From an uncultured Pelagimonas sp. (lineage in GTDB: Bacteria; Pseudomonadota; Alphaproteobacteria; Rhodobacterales; Rhodobacteraceae): a DNA stretch of 64,000 bases. Below are positions 7,641 through 16,382 of the stretch, in pieces. The position numbers and the translations under genes were made by a program. Under the pieces are notes generated by a model that saw only the letters and a program-made list of their open reading frames with translations, made no database searches and had not been told where the DNA came from. Each line of letters begins with the position of its first letter. Within the stretch, counting starts at the first letter, position 1. The DNA lies in the NCBI GenBank assembly GCA_947499735.1, contig CANMPP010000001.1:186001-250000 (forward strand), given 5' to 3'.

Positions 7641-9314
7641 TTAGGCGGTGTTTTCAATAATTAGCTGGGGTTGATTTTCTAAATTATTGGCGGCTCTTAT
7701 CCGATTGCAAAGCTTAGCGATGCAGGATTTTAGATCTAGAATATTAAGATCCGCTGGTTGCTCCGCAACAAGTTTTGCAACTTTGGTTTTGTTCGCATCT
7801 TGCCTTGTTTTCCTTTTGATATCTTTGAAATAAAAAGCGTGATCATATTGCCCAGTTTCTAACGGGGCTTGATAGGTCCTAGGATGTGCCTTTTGAATTG
7901 CGGCATGTAAACTGTCTGCTGGAACGTAGTTTTCTATCTCTCGCCCTTTTGTCACCCACACGTAGGTGTGGTCTGAGTTCACCTCTTCTAAAATGCGCTT
8001 TGCATGGGGTTTTAGGCGTGTTGATTTGTTGCTTTTATCGCTGTCGATCACAACCGCAGAATTGCGGCACAGGTCTTGAAGTCGGATGAAATCGCCTAGG
8101 CTTTCATCGTCCCTGGCGTCTTCCAAAGACACATGCGCGATCAATGATCCACCGTGGAACATAATGGTGTAATGAATGCCTTCTGTCAGGGTCTCATCCA
8201 TCGATTTAATCCAGTGTTTCAGATAAATGCGGTCCGATGGGCCCTCAACCCAAATCACGAAATTCGATTGAAGAATATCAGACGGATGATACCCCAAGTC
8301 ATCCAAAACGTCACGTGTGCCGTCTTTTGAAACGACATGATCCACATATGTCTGAATCCCGTCATTGCGGACGTGAAAGATGGCGGCGCCCGGCGTGTCC
8401 ATGAAGGATGGCGAATGAGTCGCGATAAAATATTGATTGTTGGTGTTGTCTTGCAGGTATCTGATCAGCTTTTTTTGTAAGATGAGGTGCAGATGTATTT
8501 CAGGTTCTTCAAGGCAAATGATTTGATTATCATGAATCGTGCAAAATGATGCAATAAGAACGACCTCATGGATTCCCGTGCCGAGGCTATCGAGAGGTAA
8601 AACTTTGTTATCTATATGAACCTGTAAACAATCGCGACCACTTGGAACTTCTAGCTTTATGTCCATTTTGCCAGTAACGGACTGAAGGAACATATTTATT
8701 TTGTGAAACTTTGCGCGATATTCTTGTTTGTCAAAAGAGGGGTTTTGTAGCTCGGCCAGATGATCAATCAACCCTTTCCCGGATAAGTCGTCGAATGTTT
8801 CAGACTTGGGGCCAAGCTGTCTTTTTGCTGGTATAATCTGCGCTTGTTGTGGCTGTGGAGTTTTTAAATTGGCAAGGTGGTAATAAGTGTCTGGTATCCA
8901 ATGCTGCGAAATACTTCCACCGGATTTCCTCGTTATTTCTTCCCAAAGGATTGACCATAAACTTTCTTGTATGATTTTAGTTGCTTCCGTAAGCTCGGGT
9001 TGATCTGTAAAATAAAATTTTTCATTGCGGTCGATACCGCGCCATATCAAGTTTGAAATAGCTAGCGGAGAAAGGATCCTTCTAGAGCTTTCTATCGAAA
9101 GATCGCGAAGTTTTTGAATAGCGGAATTTTCTAGGAAGTCGCTCAAATGCGTTCCAAAAAGAAATTTGGGTTTTCCGCTGACAGCACCAATGAAACGATC
9201 ACTTGCCTTGATTTTGGAAGGTTTCCGATAGATCAAAAGCGTTTGCATAGGGCCTGAAACCATGTCCAGTACAATAGATTTCCCGGCATTGTTTGCGCCA
9301 ATGAAAAAATTCAT
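7641..9314 (-). CDS. OLD-family ATPase/TOPRIM nuclease, N-terminus displaced by frameshift
   Basis: 557 residues as an open frame. Walker A is FIGANNAGKS at residues 4-13, the ABC-like signature region is LDSLGTGIHEV, Walker B is IICLEEPEIHLH and the His-switch ATHSPSF. The C-terminal half has TOPRIM-like acidic motifs: VIWVEGPSDRIYL, then AVVIDSDKSNKS. This is the ATPase-plus-nuclease plan of OLD proteins, several of which act in phage defence. The family normally has about 25-30 residues before Walker A. Those residues are encoded upstream (9315-9392) but lack a start in frame; a single-base change in a T8 run joins them to a TTG at 9399 with a good ribosome site. GC is low: 20 of 60 bases at 9001-9060. 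Confidence 0.85.
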   Translation of the reverse strand: MNFFIGANNAGKSIVLDMVSGPMQTLLIYRKPSKIKASDRFIGAVSGKPKFLFGTHLSDFLENSAIQKLRDLSIESSRRILSPLAISNLIWRGIDRNEKFYFTDQPELTEATKIIQESLWSILWEEITRKSGGSISQHWIPDTYYHLANLKTPQPQQAQIIPAKRQLGPKSETFDDLSGKGLIDHLAELQNPSFDKQEYRAKFHKINMFLQSVTGKMDIKLEVPSGRDCLQVHIDNKVLPLDSLGTGIHEVVLIASFCTIHDNQIICLEEPEIHLHLILQKKLIRYLQDNTNNQYFIATHSPSFMDTPGAAIFHVRNDGIQTYVDHVVSKDGTRDVLDDLGYHPSDILQSNFVIWVEGPSDRIYLKHWIKSMDETLTEGIHYTIMFHGGSLIAHVSLEDARDDESLGDFIRLQDLCRNSAVVIDSDKSNKSTRLKPHAKRILEEVNSDHTYVWVTKGREIENYVPADSLHAAIQKAHPRTYQAPLETGQYDHAFYFKDIKRKTRQDANKTKVAKLVAEQPADLNILDLKSCIAKLCNRIRAANNLENQPQLIIENTA

Positions 9315-9509
9315 TTTCGCAAAAGGGCCGATATATTGCGTCTCAGGGCCGATGCCTCTGTAGAATTGTGCGGCGACGCCGTCTAAAAAAAATACTCAAA
9401 TCAAAAGCCTTTCGAAATCAGCGCTTAAGTGAGCATGTATTCTGTTTTTCGGCGATGCAATAGATAAGGCCTTAAAAAAGGCCTCATCCAGAATTCTTGT
9501 CTCGAATAA

Positions 9510-11483
9510 CTACAATGCAATCCTCAACTTGGCATAGCCGTTTTCATCCAGTGTGTTGGTGTCCTCGATAGAAACACCTTCCACATCACTGGCATATCCC
9601 ACGCCTGCCGGGCCGGTGGTGAAGATGACGGATGTGTCGGCCATGGGCGCGAAGGACCAATTGGCGTCGGCCTTTGGATTGATTGGGCCTTCCTCGACGA
9701 TATAGCGCACGATGACGTCGCGGTTGGTGTCTGGGCCTTCAAAGATGATCGTATCGCCCTTGGCCCCGGGGAACGCACCGCCGCCTGAGGCGCGGTAGTT
9801 GTTCGTGGCCACGATGAATTCCATGTCATCAGTCACGGGCGCGCCTTGATATTGCAGGTTCACGATCCGTTGTGTGTCTGCATGGATCACCGCACCACTG
9901 CGGTCAAACATCATGGGTTTGGACAGATCAATCTGATAGGTCACCCCGTCCATAACATCGAAGTTATAAGTGGGGAAATTGGGGTTCAGCAGAGGCACAT
10001 CAGTGGCACCGGGCGTGATCTGGTTGAACATGCCTGCCGAGCGTTCCAACCATCCTTTTAGCTGAGAACCGGTGATTTTCACAGCGCGTACTGTGTTGGG
10101 GTACAAATACAGATCGGCGACATTCTTGATCGCCACATCTCCGACGGCGACGTCGGTGTAGTTTTCTGGGCTGCCATAGCCGGCCTTGAACGGGGCCGCC
10201 GCTGATAGCAGGGGGAGATCCGCATATTCGCTGCCTGCCAACTGCTGTTTCACATACCACATCTGCGCGATCGATACGATTTGTACGGATGGATCATCTG
10301 CAACCAGCGCGAAATAGGAATGCAAAGGGGCTTGGGTTTTGCCAACGGCGCGGCGGATGTATTTCAAGGTTTCATCGTGATCGTTTTGCACCGCCGCTAG
10401 AATCGCTGGCGCATCTTCGACCAAAGCGTTGATTTTGCGATCTTCGCCGCGAACATAGATTTTGCGTGCTTCTGATGTTGTGGTGATGACGCGCCATTCA
10501 TTGCCGTCGCGTTCTAACAGCAGATCAATCAGACCAAGGTCAGATCCCCAATAGCCGCCCATCACGGCAGGTTTGCCCATCACAGTGCCCGCCGCAACAT
10601 CCATCCCTGGGCGATCTTCGTAATCGGGGGATGGGAACACTTTGTGCGAATGGCCAGTCACAATCGCATCGATGCCATCCACCCCGGCCAGTGGAATCGC
10701 AGAATCTGCGGACATGTCCACATGTTCGTGATTGCCAAAGCCTGAATGGGCCAATGCGATAATCACATCTGCGCCTTTTTCTTTCATTTCCGGAACATAG
10801 GCTTCGGCACAGGCCACCATGTCCAGCGCCTCGACATTGCCTTCAAGATGGCGGCGATCCCAGATCATGATTTGAGGAGGGGTAAAACCAATCACGCCGA
10901 TTTTGATCGGATGGGTGTTGCCCGCACCATCGGTCAATTCCCGGTCAAGGATGGAATAGGGGGCAAACAGGGTTTCATTGGATCTGATGTCACCGGCCAC
11001 TTTTTTGGCAACATTGGATAAGACAAATGGGAACTCGGCGCGGGCCGTGGCTTTGTCCAGAAAGCTAAGGCCGTAATTGAATTCGTGATTGCCAATGGTC
11101 GCGGCATCATAGCCCAGCGTGTTCATCGCGGTGATGATAGGGTGGCTGTCGCCCTCTTTAAGGCCACGTTCATAGGCCATGTAATCGCCCATAGGGTTAC
11201 CCTGAAGGAAATCACCATTGTCGACAAGGAATGTATTGGTCGCCTCGGCACGAATATCGGCCATGATGGATGCGGTGCGCGACAAACCCACCGTGTCGAC
11301 CGGGCGATCTCCGTAATAGTCATAGGGAAAGATATGCATATGCACATCTGTCGTTTCCATAATGCGCAAATGGGCCTGATTGGCCGCAGCATGTGCCGAA
11401 AATGGGTGCAGTGCCACGATGGCGGCGCCAGCGCTTGTGCGCGAAAGGAATTGGCGGCGGGTCAATTGGGTCATGTCGGACAC
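9510..11483 (-). CDS. cpdB: Bifunctional 2',3'-cyclic-nucleotide 2'-phosphodiesterase/3'-nucleotidase
   Basis: 657 residues, periplasmic. A twin-arginine signal (LTRRQFLSR, then a hydrophobic stretch to AHAA near residue 33) predicts folded export. The N-terminal metallophosphatase has the dinuclear metal motifs TTDVHMHI, DNGDFLQGNP, GNHEFNYG and GHSH; the C-terminal 5'-nucleotidase domain contains NNYRASGGG, a nucleobase-binding stretch. CpdB hydrolyses 2',3'-cyclic nucleotides and then 3'-nucleotides so that nucleosides and phosphate can be scavenged. Single gene; a weak GGCC hairpin follows it at about 9465-9486. Confidence 0.93.
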   Translation of the reverse strand: MSDMTQLTRRQFLSRTSAGAAIVALHPFSAHAAANQAHLRIMETTDVHMHIFPYDYYGDRPVDTVGLSRTASIMADIRAEATNTFLVDNGDFLQGNPMGDYMAYERGLKEGDSHPIITAMNTLGYDAATIGNHEFNYGLSFLDKATARAEFPFVLSNVAKKVAGDIRSNETLFAPYSILDRELTDGAGNTHPIKIGVIGFTPPQIMIWDRRHLEGNVEALDMVACAEAYVPEMKEKGADVIIALAHSGFGNHEHVDMSADSAIPLAGVDGIDAIVTGHSHKVFPSPDYEDRPGMDVAAGTVMGKPAVMGGYWGSDLGLIDLLLERDGNEWRVITTTSEARKIYVRGEDRKINALVEDAPAILAAVQNDHDETLKYIRRAVGKTQAPLHSYFALVADDPSVQIVSIAQMWYVKQQLAGSEYADLPLLSAAAPFKAGYGSPENYTDVAVGDVAIKNVADLYLYPNTVRAVKITGSQLKGWLERSAGMFNQITPGATDVPLLNPNFPTYNFDVMDGVTYQIDLSKPMMFDRSGAVIHADTQRIVNLQYQGAPVTDDMEFIVATNNYRASGGGAFPGAKGDTIIFEGPDTNRDVIVRYIVEEGPINPKADANWSFAPMADTSVIFTTGPAGVGYASDVEGVSIEDTNTLDENGYAKLRIAL

Positions 11484-11681
11484 CTCTTATTGAACGGGTG
11501 AAATGGGGTCGAATCCGGTCCAGCAAACACGATTTGCATGACGGTTTTATGAGAGGCTATATTCTCCTCTGGCGCGTATGTTGTCTATTTATTGCAACCG
11601 CATTTCCGTCTGCTGTTTGCTCTTCGCACAAACACGTGGCATGTCTTTCCTGAAATCCAATCGAATAAAGGGCAGGCGAAG

Positions 11682-12662
11682 ATGCAGTATGATCAGGGGT
11701 TTGCCTTTGCGGCGTCGGGTTTGGATCGGGGGGCAGAGATCAGGGATGACCGGGCTGCATTGCAAAAGGCGATGGAAGATCCGGCGGCACAGGCCCTGAT
11801 TTTCTGGCGCAGTAAGCCATTGATGGATCGCACTGATGATGGTCCGCGCTTGTTACGTGTGCCGATGGATCACCCTTTGGTATCGCAGGGCGCTGACCGG
11901 ATCTTTATGGGGCGTTCCGTTCAGGGGCAAAGACCGCTATTTGCAATTGATATCAGTTCTTGGGAACCAGAAGAAGAATTCGACGCCGATGGAGCAGCTT
12001 TTGCTGATCCGACCGAACAACACCATCCCGATGCACCAGAAACTGCACGGTTTCTAGAAATTCGCGGTCTTTTGGCGCAGCTGACCCTAGAAGATGGCGA
12101 ATTGGCGGCGACAGCGCGCGCGGTGATGAACTGGCATGCGTCTCATGGATTCTGTTCAAAATGCGGCGCTGCGTCGGAGATGAAACAGGCCGGATGGCAA
12201 CGGGTGTGTCCAAACTGTGGTGCATCCCATTTCCCGCGTACAGACCCTGTGGTTATTATGCTTATCCTGTCTGGAAATAGCACCTTGATGGGACGCTCGG
12301 CTGGATGGCCCGAAGGCATGTATTCTTGTCTGGCGGGCTTTATTGAACCCGGTGAAACGATGGAAGCTGCCGTGCAGCGCGAAGTGATGGAAGAAGCCGG
12401 GGTTCAGGTCGGGAATGTCGGCTATGTTGCGTCGCAACCTTGGCCTTACCCATCGTCTTTGATGTTTGGTTGTGTTGGATCTGCGGTGAATGAAACGATC
12501 ACGCTTGACGAAAATGAGCTGGAAGATGCGTTTTGGATCAGTCGCGAAGATCTGGCTGATGTTTTTGCGGGAAATAATGATAAAATATTCCCTGCGCGCA
12601 AAGGCTCTATTGCGCATTATTTGCTAAATAATTGGGTCGCAGGCAGAATAACTGCGCCGTAA
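11682..12662 (+). CDS. nudC: NAD(+)/NADH pyrophosphatase NudC-like (zinc-ribbon Nudix hydrolase)
   Basis: 326 residues from the ATG at 11682; an earlier ATG at 11592 would add 30 residues unlike the family. Order: N-terminal NADH-PPase domain, four-Cys zinc ribbon (CSKCG ... CPNCG), then the Nudix box GFIEPGETMEAAVQREVMEE and continuing AGV. The SQPWPYPSSLMFG-like motif after the box is specific to NudC. It cleaves NAD(H) to NMN(H) and AMP and, in E. coli, removes NAD caps from RNA. The stop is followed by a gene-free 120 bases. Confidence 0.94.
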   Translation: MQYDQGFAFAASGLDRGAEIRDDRAALQKAMEDPAAQALIFWRSKPLMDRTDDGPRLLRVPMDHPLVSQGADRIFMGRSVQGQRPLFAIDISSWEPEEEFDADGAAFADPTEQHHPDAPETARFLEIRGLLAQLTLEDGELAATARAVMNWHASHGFCSKCGAASEMKQAGWQRVCPNCGASHFPRTDPVVIMLILSGNSTLMGRSAGWPEGMYSCLAGFIEPGETMEAAVQREVMEEAGVQVGNVGYVASQPWPYPSSLMFGCVGSAVNETITLDENELEDAFWISREDLADVFAGNNDKIFPARKGSIAHYLLNNWVAGRITAP

Positions 12663-12782
12663 ACATATCTCGCGTTGAGGGTGGGTTTGAAATCTGCTGT
12701 TATGATAGGGGCTATTCAATACCTAATATAAGGTATTCAAAGGTTCTTGTGCGTTTTCGGTTTGAAACTATAGGGTTGAACT

Positions 12783-13247
12783 ATGGAATTTGTGGGTAGC
12801 GAAGATATAGAAGCGCCTTTGGATCAGGTTTTTGAAAAACTCTGTGACTTTGAAGCGATCGAACGCCAAATGTTGCGTCGCGGCGTACAGGTGGAACGCC
12901 GCGCGATGTCACCTGTACTGGAACCGGGCATGGCGTGGGATGTCGAATTTTCGTTTCGAGGGAAATCGCGCAAAGCTGACGTCACACTTAGTCAAATTGA
13001 TGCGCCTGACGTCTTGGCATTTACTTCAACCACGCAAGGTTTGGATGTAACGACCCATATCGACTGCGTGCCTTTGTCGCGCAGTCAGACGCGCGTTTCT
13101 GTCAAGGTGCTGTTGGTTCCGCGCAGCCTGCCTGCGCGATTGATGGTGCAGTCAATGAAATTGGCCCGCGTTAAACTGAATAAGCGGTTTTCCAAACGAC
13201 TGCGTGAATTTGCACAAGATTTTGAAGCGAAATTGCGCGCCGCTTAA
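12783..13247 (+). CDS. SRPBCC (START-like) family protein
   Basis: 154 residues. The opening EFVGSEDIEAPLDQVFEKLC and the alternating strand pattern fit the polyketide cyclase/START-like helix-grip fold that binds hydrophobic ligands. The C-terminus is strongly basic (KLARVKLNKRFSKRLREFA). No signal peptide or catalytic motif. It precedes the FAD-dependent dehydrogenase on the same strand by 114 bases, which does not by itself link the functions. Confidence 0.78.
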   Translation: MEFVGSEDIEAPLDQVFEKLCDFEAIERQMLRRGVQVERRAMSPVLEPGMAWDVEFSFRGKSRKADVTLSQIDAPDVLAFTSTTQGLDVTTHIDCVPLSRSQTRVSVKVLLVPRSLPARLMVQSMKLARVKLNKRFSKRLREFAQDFEAKLRAA

Positions 13248-13361
13248 ATCAATATCCGGCGTTTGCCTGACCTGCCTTGTTTCCGAAAGATGTATGGTGT
13301 TGGATGCTGATCTAGCATGGTCTTTTGCCTGATAGGCAATGGATGTCTTAAAGGAAATAAC

Positions 13362-14771
13362 ATGGCACTTCTCGATTCTTTGCGCGGTATTTTGGGCTCT
13401 AACGGTTTGCAGACTGGGGCAGATTGTGCGCCGCTTAGTCGGGATTGGACGGGTGCCTATCGTTGGGAGCCGCTTTGCGTCGCGAGGCCGGAAAATACGG
13501 AACAAGTGTCACAGGTTATGCGCCTTGCTTATGAAACAGGGACACCGGTTGTGCCTGTCAGTGGGAACACGGGTCTGGCGGGCGGCACCTATGGTGAAGG
13601 TGCGATCATGTTGTCCCTAGAGCGGATGAATGCCGTGCGTGACATCCGGCCCGATACCAAAACCGCAATTGTCGAGGCGGGTGTGATCCTAAGCCAGCTG
13701 CACGATGCGGCTGATGCATATGATATGATTTTCCCGGTGACGTTTGGCGCGCGCGGCTCTGCGCGTATTGGTGGCATTCTGAGCACCAATGCAGGCGGGT
13801 CGAATGTTTTGCGGTATGGAAATACGCGCGATTTGGTGCTGGGGCTCGAAGTTGTTCTGCCAGACGGGCGCATCATGGATTTGATGACTGAATTGCACAA
13901 AGACAATTCCGGCTACAATTTGCGTCACCTCATGATCGGGGCCGAAGGCACGTTGGGGATTATCACCGCTGCCGTGGTGAAATTGATGCCAAAACCACAG
14001 GCCTATGCCACAGCCATGGTTGCTGTGCCGAATTTGGGTGCGGCATTGACCTTGCTTAACCAATTGCAACGCGAAACCGGTGGTGCGGTCGAAGCTTTTG
14101 AATATATGCCACAGAGCTATGTGGCCGAATATCTGCGCCGCTTCCCTCAGGCGCGCGCGCCCTTTGATACGCCCTATGACGTCAATATTCTTTTGGAAAT
14201 TGCAGCCATGGCGCCAAAAGACGCACTGCCCGATGAAACCGGCATGTTGCCTGTGACCCAGCTTTTAGAGACAGTATTGGAAAATGCGTTCGAAGCCGGC
14301 CTGGCATTGGATGCACGATTGGCCGGGTCCGAGGCGCAGCGGCAAGAGATGTGGGCCATGCGGGAAGCCACGGGTGAAGTCATCACGACCAAACGCTATG
14401 CGCTGAACAATGATGTGGCCGTGCCGTTGGATAAGGTGCAGGTGTTTCTGGATGAAATGTCCAAACGTTTGCCGGAACTTGATGCGGATGCGACTGAAAT
14501 GCTGGTGTCTCATCTTGGGGATGGCAACATCCATTATACCGTATGGCCCAGTAAAGGGGATTACGACCTGATCGATCGGATCATGGAAGACGTCGAAGAT
14601 CTGGCCCTGTCCTTGGGCGGGTCATTTTCTGCGGAACATGGGATTGGCGTCAAAAAATTACCGTCCATGGAGCGTCGGAAAGATCCGGTTGCACTGGATG
14701 TTATGCGGTCAATTAAGGCTGTTTTGGACCCAAAAGGTATTCTAAATCCGGGAAAACTACTTCCGAAATAA
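13362..14771 (+). CDS. FAD-linked 2-hydroxyacid dehydrogenase (GlcD/D2HGDH-like)
   Basis: 469 residues from the ATG at 13362, which follows AAGGAAA. The PCMH-type FAD domain has VPVSGNTGLAGGTYGEGAIM (FAD pyrophosphate loop), GGILSTNAGGSNVLRYGNTR and GAEGTLGIIT. The C-terminal cap has the substrate/metal motif HLGDGNIHYTVWP and the closing SAEHGIGVKK. The family oxidises D-lactate, glycolate or D-2-hydroxyglutarate and passes electrons to a quinone or flavoprotein. The second, iron-sulfur subunit of glycolate oxidase is absent here, favouring a single-subunit D-2-hydroxyglutarate or D-lactate enzyme. Confidence 0.9.
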   Translation: MALLDSLRGILGSNGLQTGADCAPLSRDWTGAYRWEPLCVARPENTEQVSQVMRLAYETGTPVVPVSGNTGLAGGTYGEGAIMLSLERMNAVRDIRPDTKTAIVEAGVILSQLHDAADAYDMIFPVTFGARGSARIGGILSTNAGGSNVLRYGNTRDLVLGLEVVLPDGRIMDLMTELHKDNSGYNLRHLMIGAEGTLGIITAAVVKLMPKPQAYATAMVAVPNLGAALTLLNQLQRETGGAVEAFEYMPQSYVAEYLRRFPQARAPFDTPYDVNILLEIAAMAPKDALPDETGMLPVTQLLETVLENAFEAGLALDARLAGSEAQRQEMWAMREATGEVITTKRYALNNDVAVPLDKVQVFLDEMSKRLPELDADATEMLVSHLGDGNIHYTVWPSKGDYDLIDRIMEDVEDLALSLGGSFSAEHGIGVKKLPSMERRKDPVALDVMRSIKAVLDPKGILNPGKLLPK

Positions 14772-14811
14772 AGGGTTATACCAATCTCTCCAATTGTTGG
14801 TGTGCTAGTAA

Positions 14812-14840
14812 ATTTCACAAAACCGCAACAAATCATTCAC
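14812..14840 (+). promoter_or_regulatory. Pho-box-like triple direct repeat upstream of ugpB
   Basis: Three 7-base units spaced by A/T-rich 4-mers on an 11-base period: ATTTCAC, CCGCAAC, CATTCAC. PhoB sites are tandem CTGTCAC-like 7-mers with 4-base linkers; the units match it at 5, 4 and 5 of 7 positions. The ugp operon is a classical Pho regulon member. The site is about 138 bases before the ugpB start. Confidence 0.5.
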
Positions 14841-14934
14841 AAAAGCTTTGATGTCGCCGCTTAGGTCGCGCTGAGTACAGGACGCTTCTGCGGTCCTGGA
14901 TGATTTGTGCGGGAAATTGGATCACGGTCCGTTT

Positions 14935-14971
14935 CTCCAATTCGAAAATCGACGCCACGTCGACATTGGAG
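14935..14971 (+). promoter_or_regulatory. Nested dyad sequestering the ugpB ribosome site
   Basis: An outer pair CTCCAAT / ATTGGAG encloses an inner pair TCGACG / CGTCGA. The 3' outer arm contains the GGAG (14968-14971) that should serve as Shine-Dalgarno for the ATG at 14978, so the folded leader would limit translation. Confidence 0.5.
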
Positions 14972-14977
14972 CGAGAC

Positions 14978-16288
14978 ATGACATTCGTAAAATCCATCGC
15001 GGTTTCTGCCGCAATGACTTTGGCAGCAGGTGCTGCTTTTGCTGAAACCGAAATCACCTGGTGGCACGCAATGGGCGGCAACTTGGGCGACACGGTGAAC
15101 ACCATCGCCACACGCTTCAACGAAGCCTATGAAGGTGAATACAAAATCACACCTGTTTACAAAGGTGGCTATGAAGACACCCTGACTGCAGGTATCGCGG
15201 CGTTCCGCGCTGGCGAACAGCCAAACATCATGCAGGTTTTCGACGCAGGCGCGGCGACAATCATCGGTGCAAAAGGCGCATCTATTCCTGTTCAAGATCT
15301 GCTGTCAGACAATGGTGTTGATTTCGACATCGAAGACTATATCTCTGGCGTTCGCTACTTCTACGCAGATAGCGATGGCAAAATGATCGGCATGCCGTTC
15401 AACTCATCCTCGCCGATCATGTACACAAACGTTGACGCATTGGCGGCTGCGGGTGTTGAAGCCCCAAAAACATGGGAAGAATTCGAAACAGTCACAGCGC
15501 CTGCTCTGAAAGGCGCGGGTTATGTTGCGTTGGTTCAGTCGCACCTGCCATGGGAATTTGTTGAAAACTTCCATTCCCGTCACAACCTGCCATTCGCGAC
15601 AAACGCAAACGGCTATGACGGCGCAGAAGGCACAAAAATCCTGATGGATACGCCTGAAATGAAAAAGCACTTTGTCGCTGTTAAAGAATGGCAGGACGAA
15701 GGCTATTTCGGTTTCTACGGCACGTCCTGGGGTGACAACCAAGCACAGTTCGAAGAAGGCAAAGTTGGCCTGTGGATCGGATCTTCTGGTTCCTTCGGTG
15801 GTCTTGCGAAAAAAGACCTGCCATTTGAATTCTCAGCAACACTGCTGCCATTCTGGGAAGAAATCACACCAGACGGCTATCAGTCTTTCATCGGTGGTGC
15901 GTCCCTGTTCGCTATGGCTGGCAAAGATGCAGCAGAAAACAAAGCAACAGCGAAGTTCTTTGAATTCCTGACATCTGAAGAGATCCAGTATTTCTGGCAC
16001 AAAGATACAGGTTATGTTCCGATCACAAACGCGGCATATGACCTGGCGAAAGCAGACGGCTACTACAACGAAGCGCCTGCTGCCGAAGTTGGCATTCAGC
16101 AGCTGTCCCTGCAGTCCGGTGAATTCACCAAAGGTTACCGCATGGGTTTCTACGTTCAGATCCGTGACGTGATGAACCGCGAATTGCCACGCTTCTTGGC
16201 GGGCGAAACAGACATCGATGAAGCTCTGGCAACCATCGAATCCGAAGGCAACGCCCTGCTGGATCGTTTCGCAAAGACCCAGAACTAA
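14978..16288 (+). CDS. ugpB: sn-Glycerol-3-phosphate ABC transporter substrate-binding protein
   Basis: 436 residues from the ATG at 14978; the longer frame starting at 14900 would bury the signal peptide. A Sec signal (FVKSIAVSAAMTLAAGAAFA) is followed by ETEITWWHAMGGNLGDTVN, a UgpB signature, and by GMPFNSSSPIMYTN and GGASLFAMAGK, which line the ligand site. It captures glycerol-3-phosphate or glycerophosphodiesters in the periplasm. First gene of ugpBAEC. Codon use is strongly biased to C- and A-ending codons, as expected of a highly expressed binding protein. Confidence 0.95.
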   Translation: MTFVKSIAVSAAMTLAAGAAFAETEITWWHAMGGNLGDTVNTIATRFNEAYEGEYKITPVYKGGYEDTLTAGIAAFRAGEQPNIMQVFDAGAATIIGAKGASIPVQDLLSDNGVDFDIEDYISGVRYFYADSDGKMIGMPFNSSSPIMYTNVDALAAAGVEAPKTWEEFETVTAPALKGAGYVALVQSHLPWEFVENFHSRHNLPFATNANGYDGAEGTKILMDTPEMKKHFVAVKEWQDEGYFGFYGTSWGDNQAQFEEGKVGLWIGSSGSFGGLAKKDLPFEFSATLLPFWEEITPDGYQSFIGGASLFAMAGKDAAENKATAKFFEFLTSEEIQYFWHKDTGYVPITNAAYDLAKADGYYNEAPAAEVGIQQLSLQSGEFTKGYRMGFYVQIRDVMNRELPRFLAGETDIDEALATIESEGNALLDRFAKTQN

Positions 16289-16310
16289 TCTGATCTTTTA
16301 AAACCACGGG

Positions 16311-16341
16311 ACGGTCGCGCATTTGCGCGGCCGTTCTTTCC
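16311..16341 (+). terminator. Attenuator hairpin between ugpB and ugpA
   Basis: ACGGTCGCGC pairs with GCGCGGCCGT around ATTT (one G-T pair) and is followed by TCTTTCCTT. It likely lowers read-through from ugpB into the membrane genes. Confidence 0.7.
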
Positions 16342-16382
16342 TTGGGTGCCTGCCGCACCTTTTGTCTAAGGGAACAGATCAC

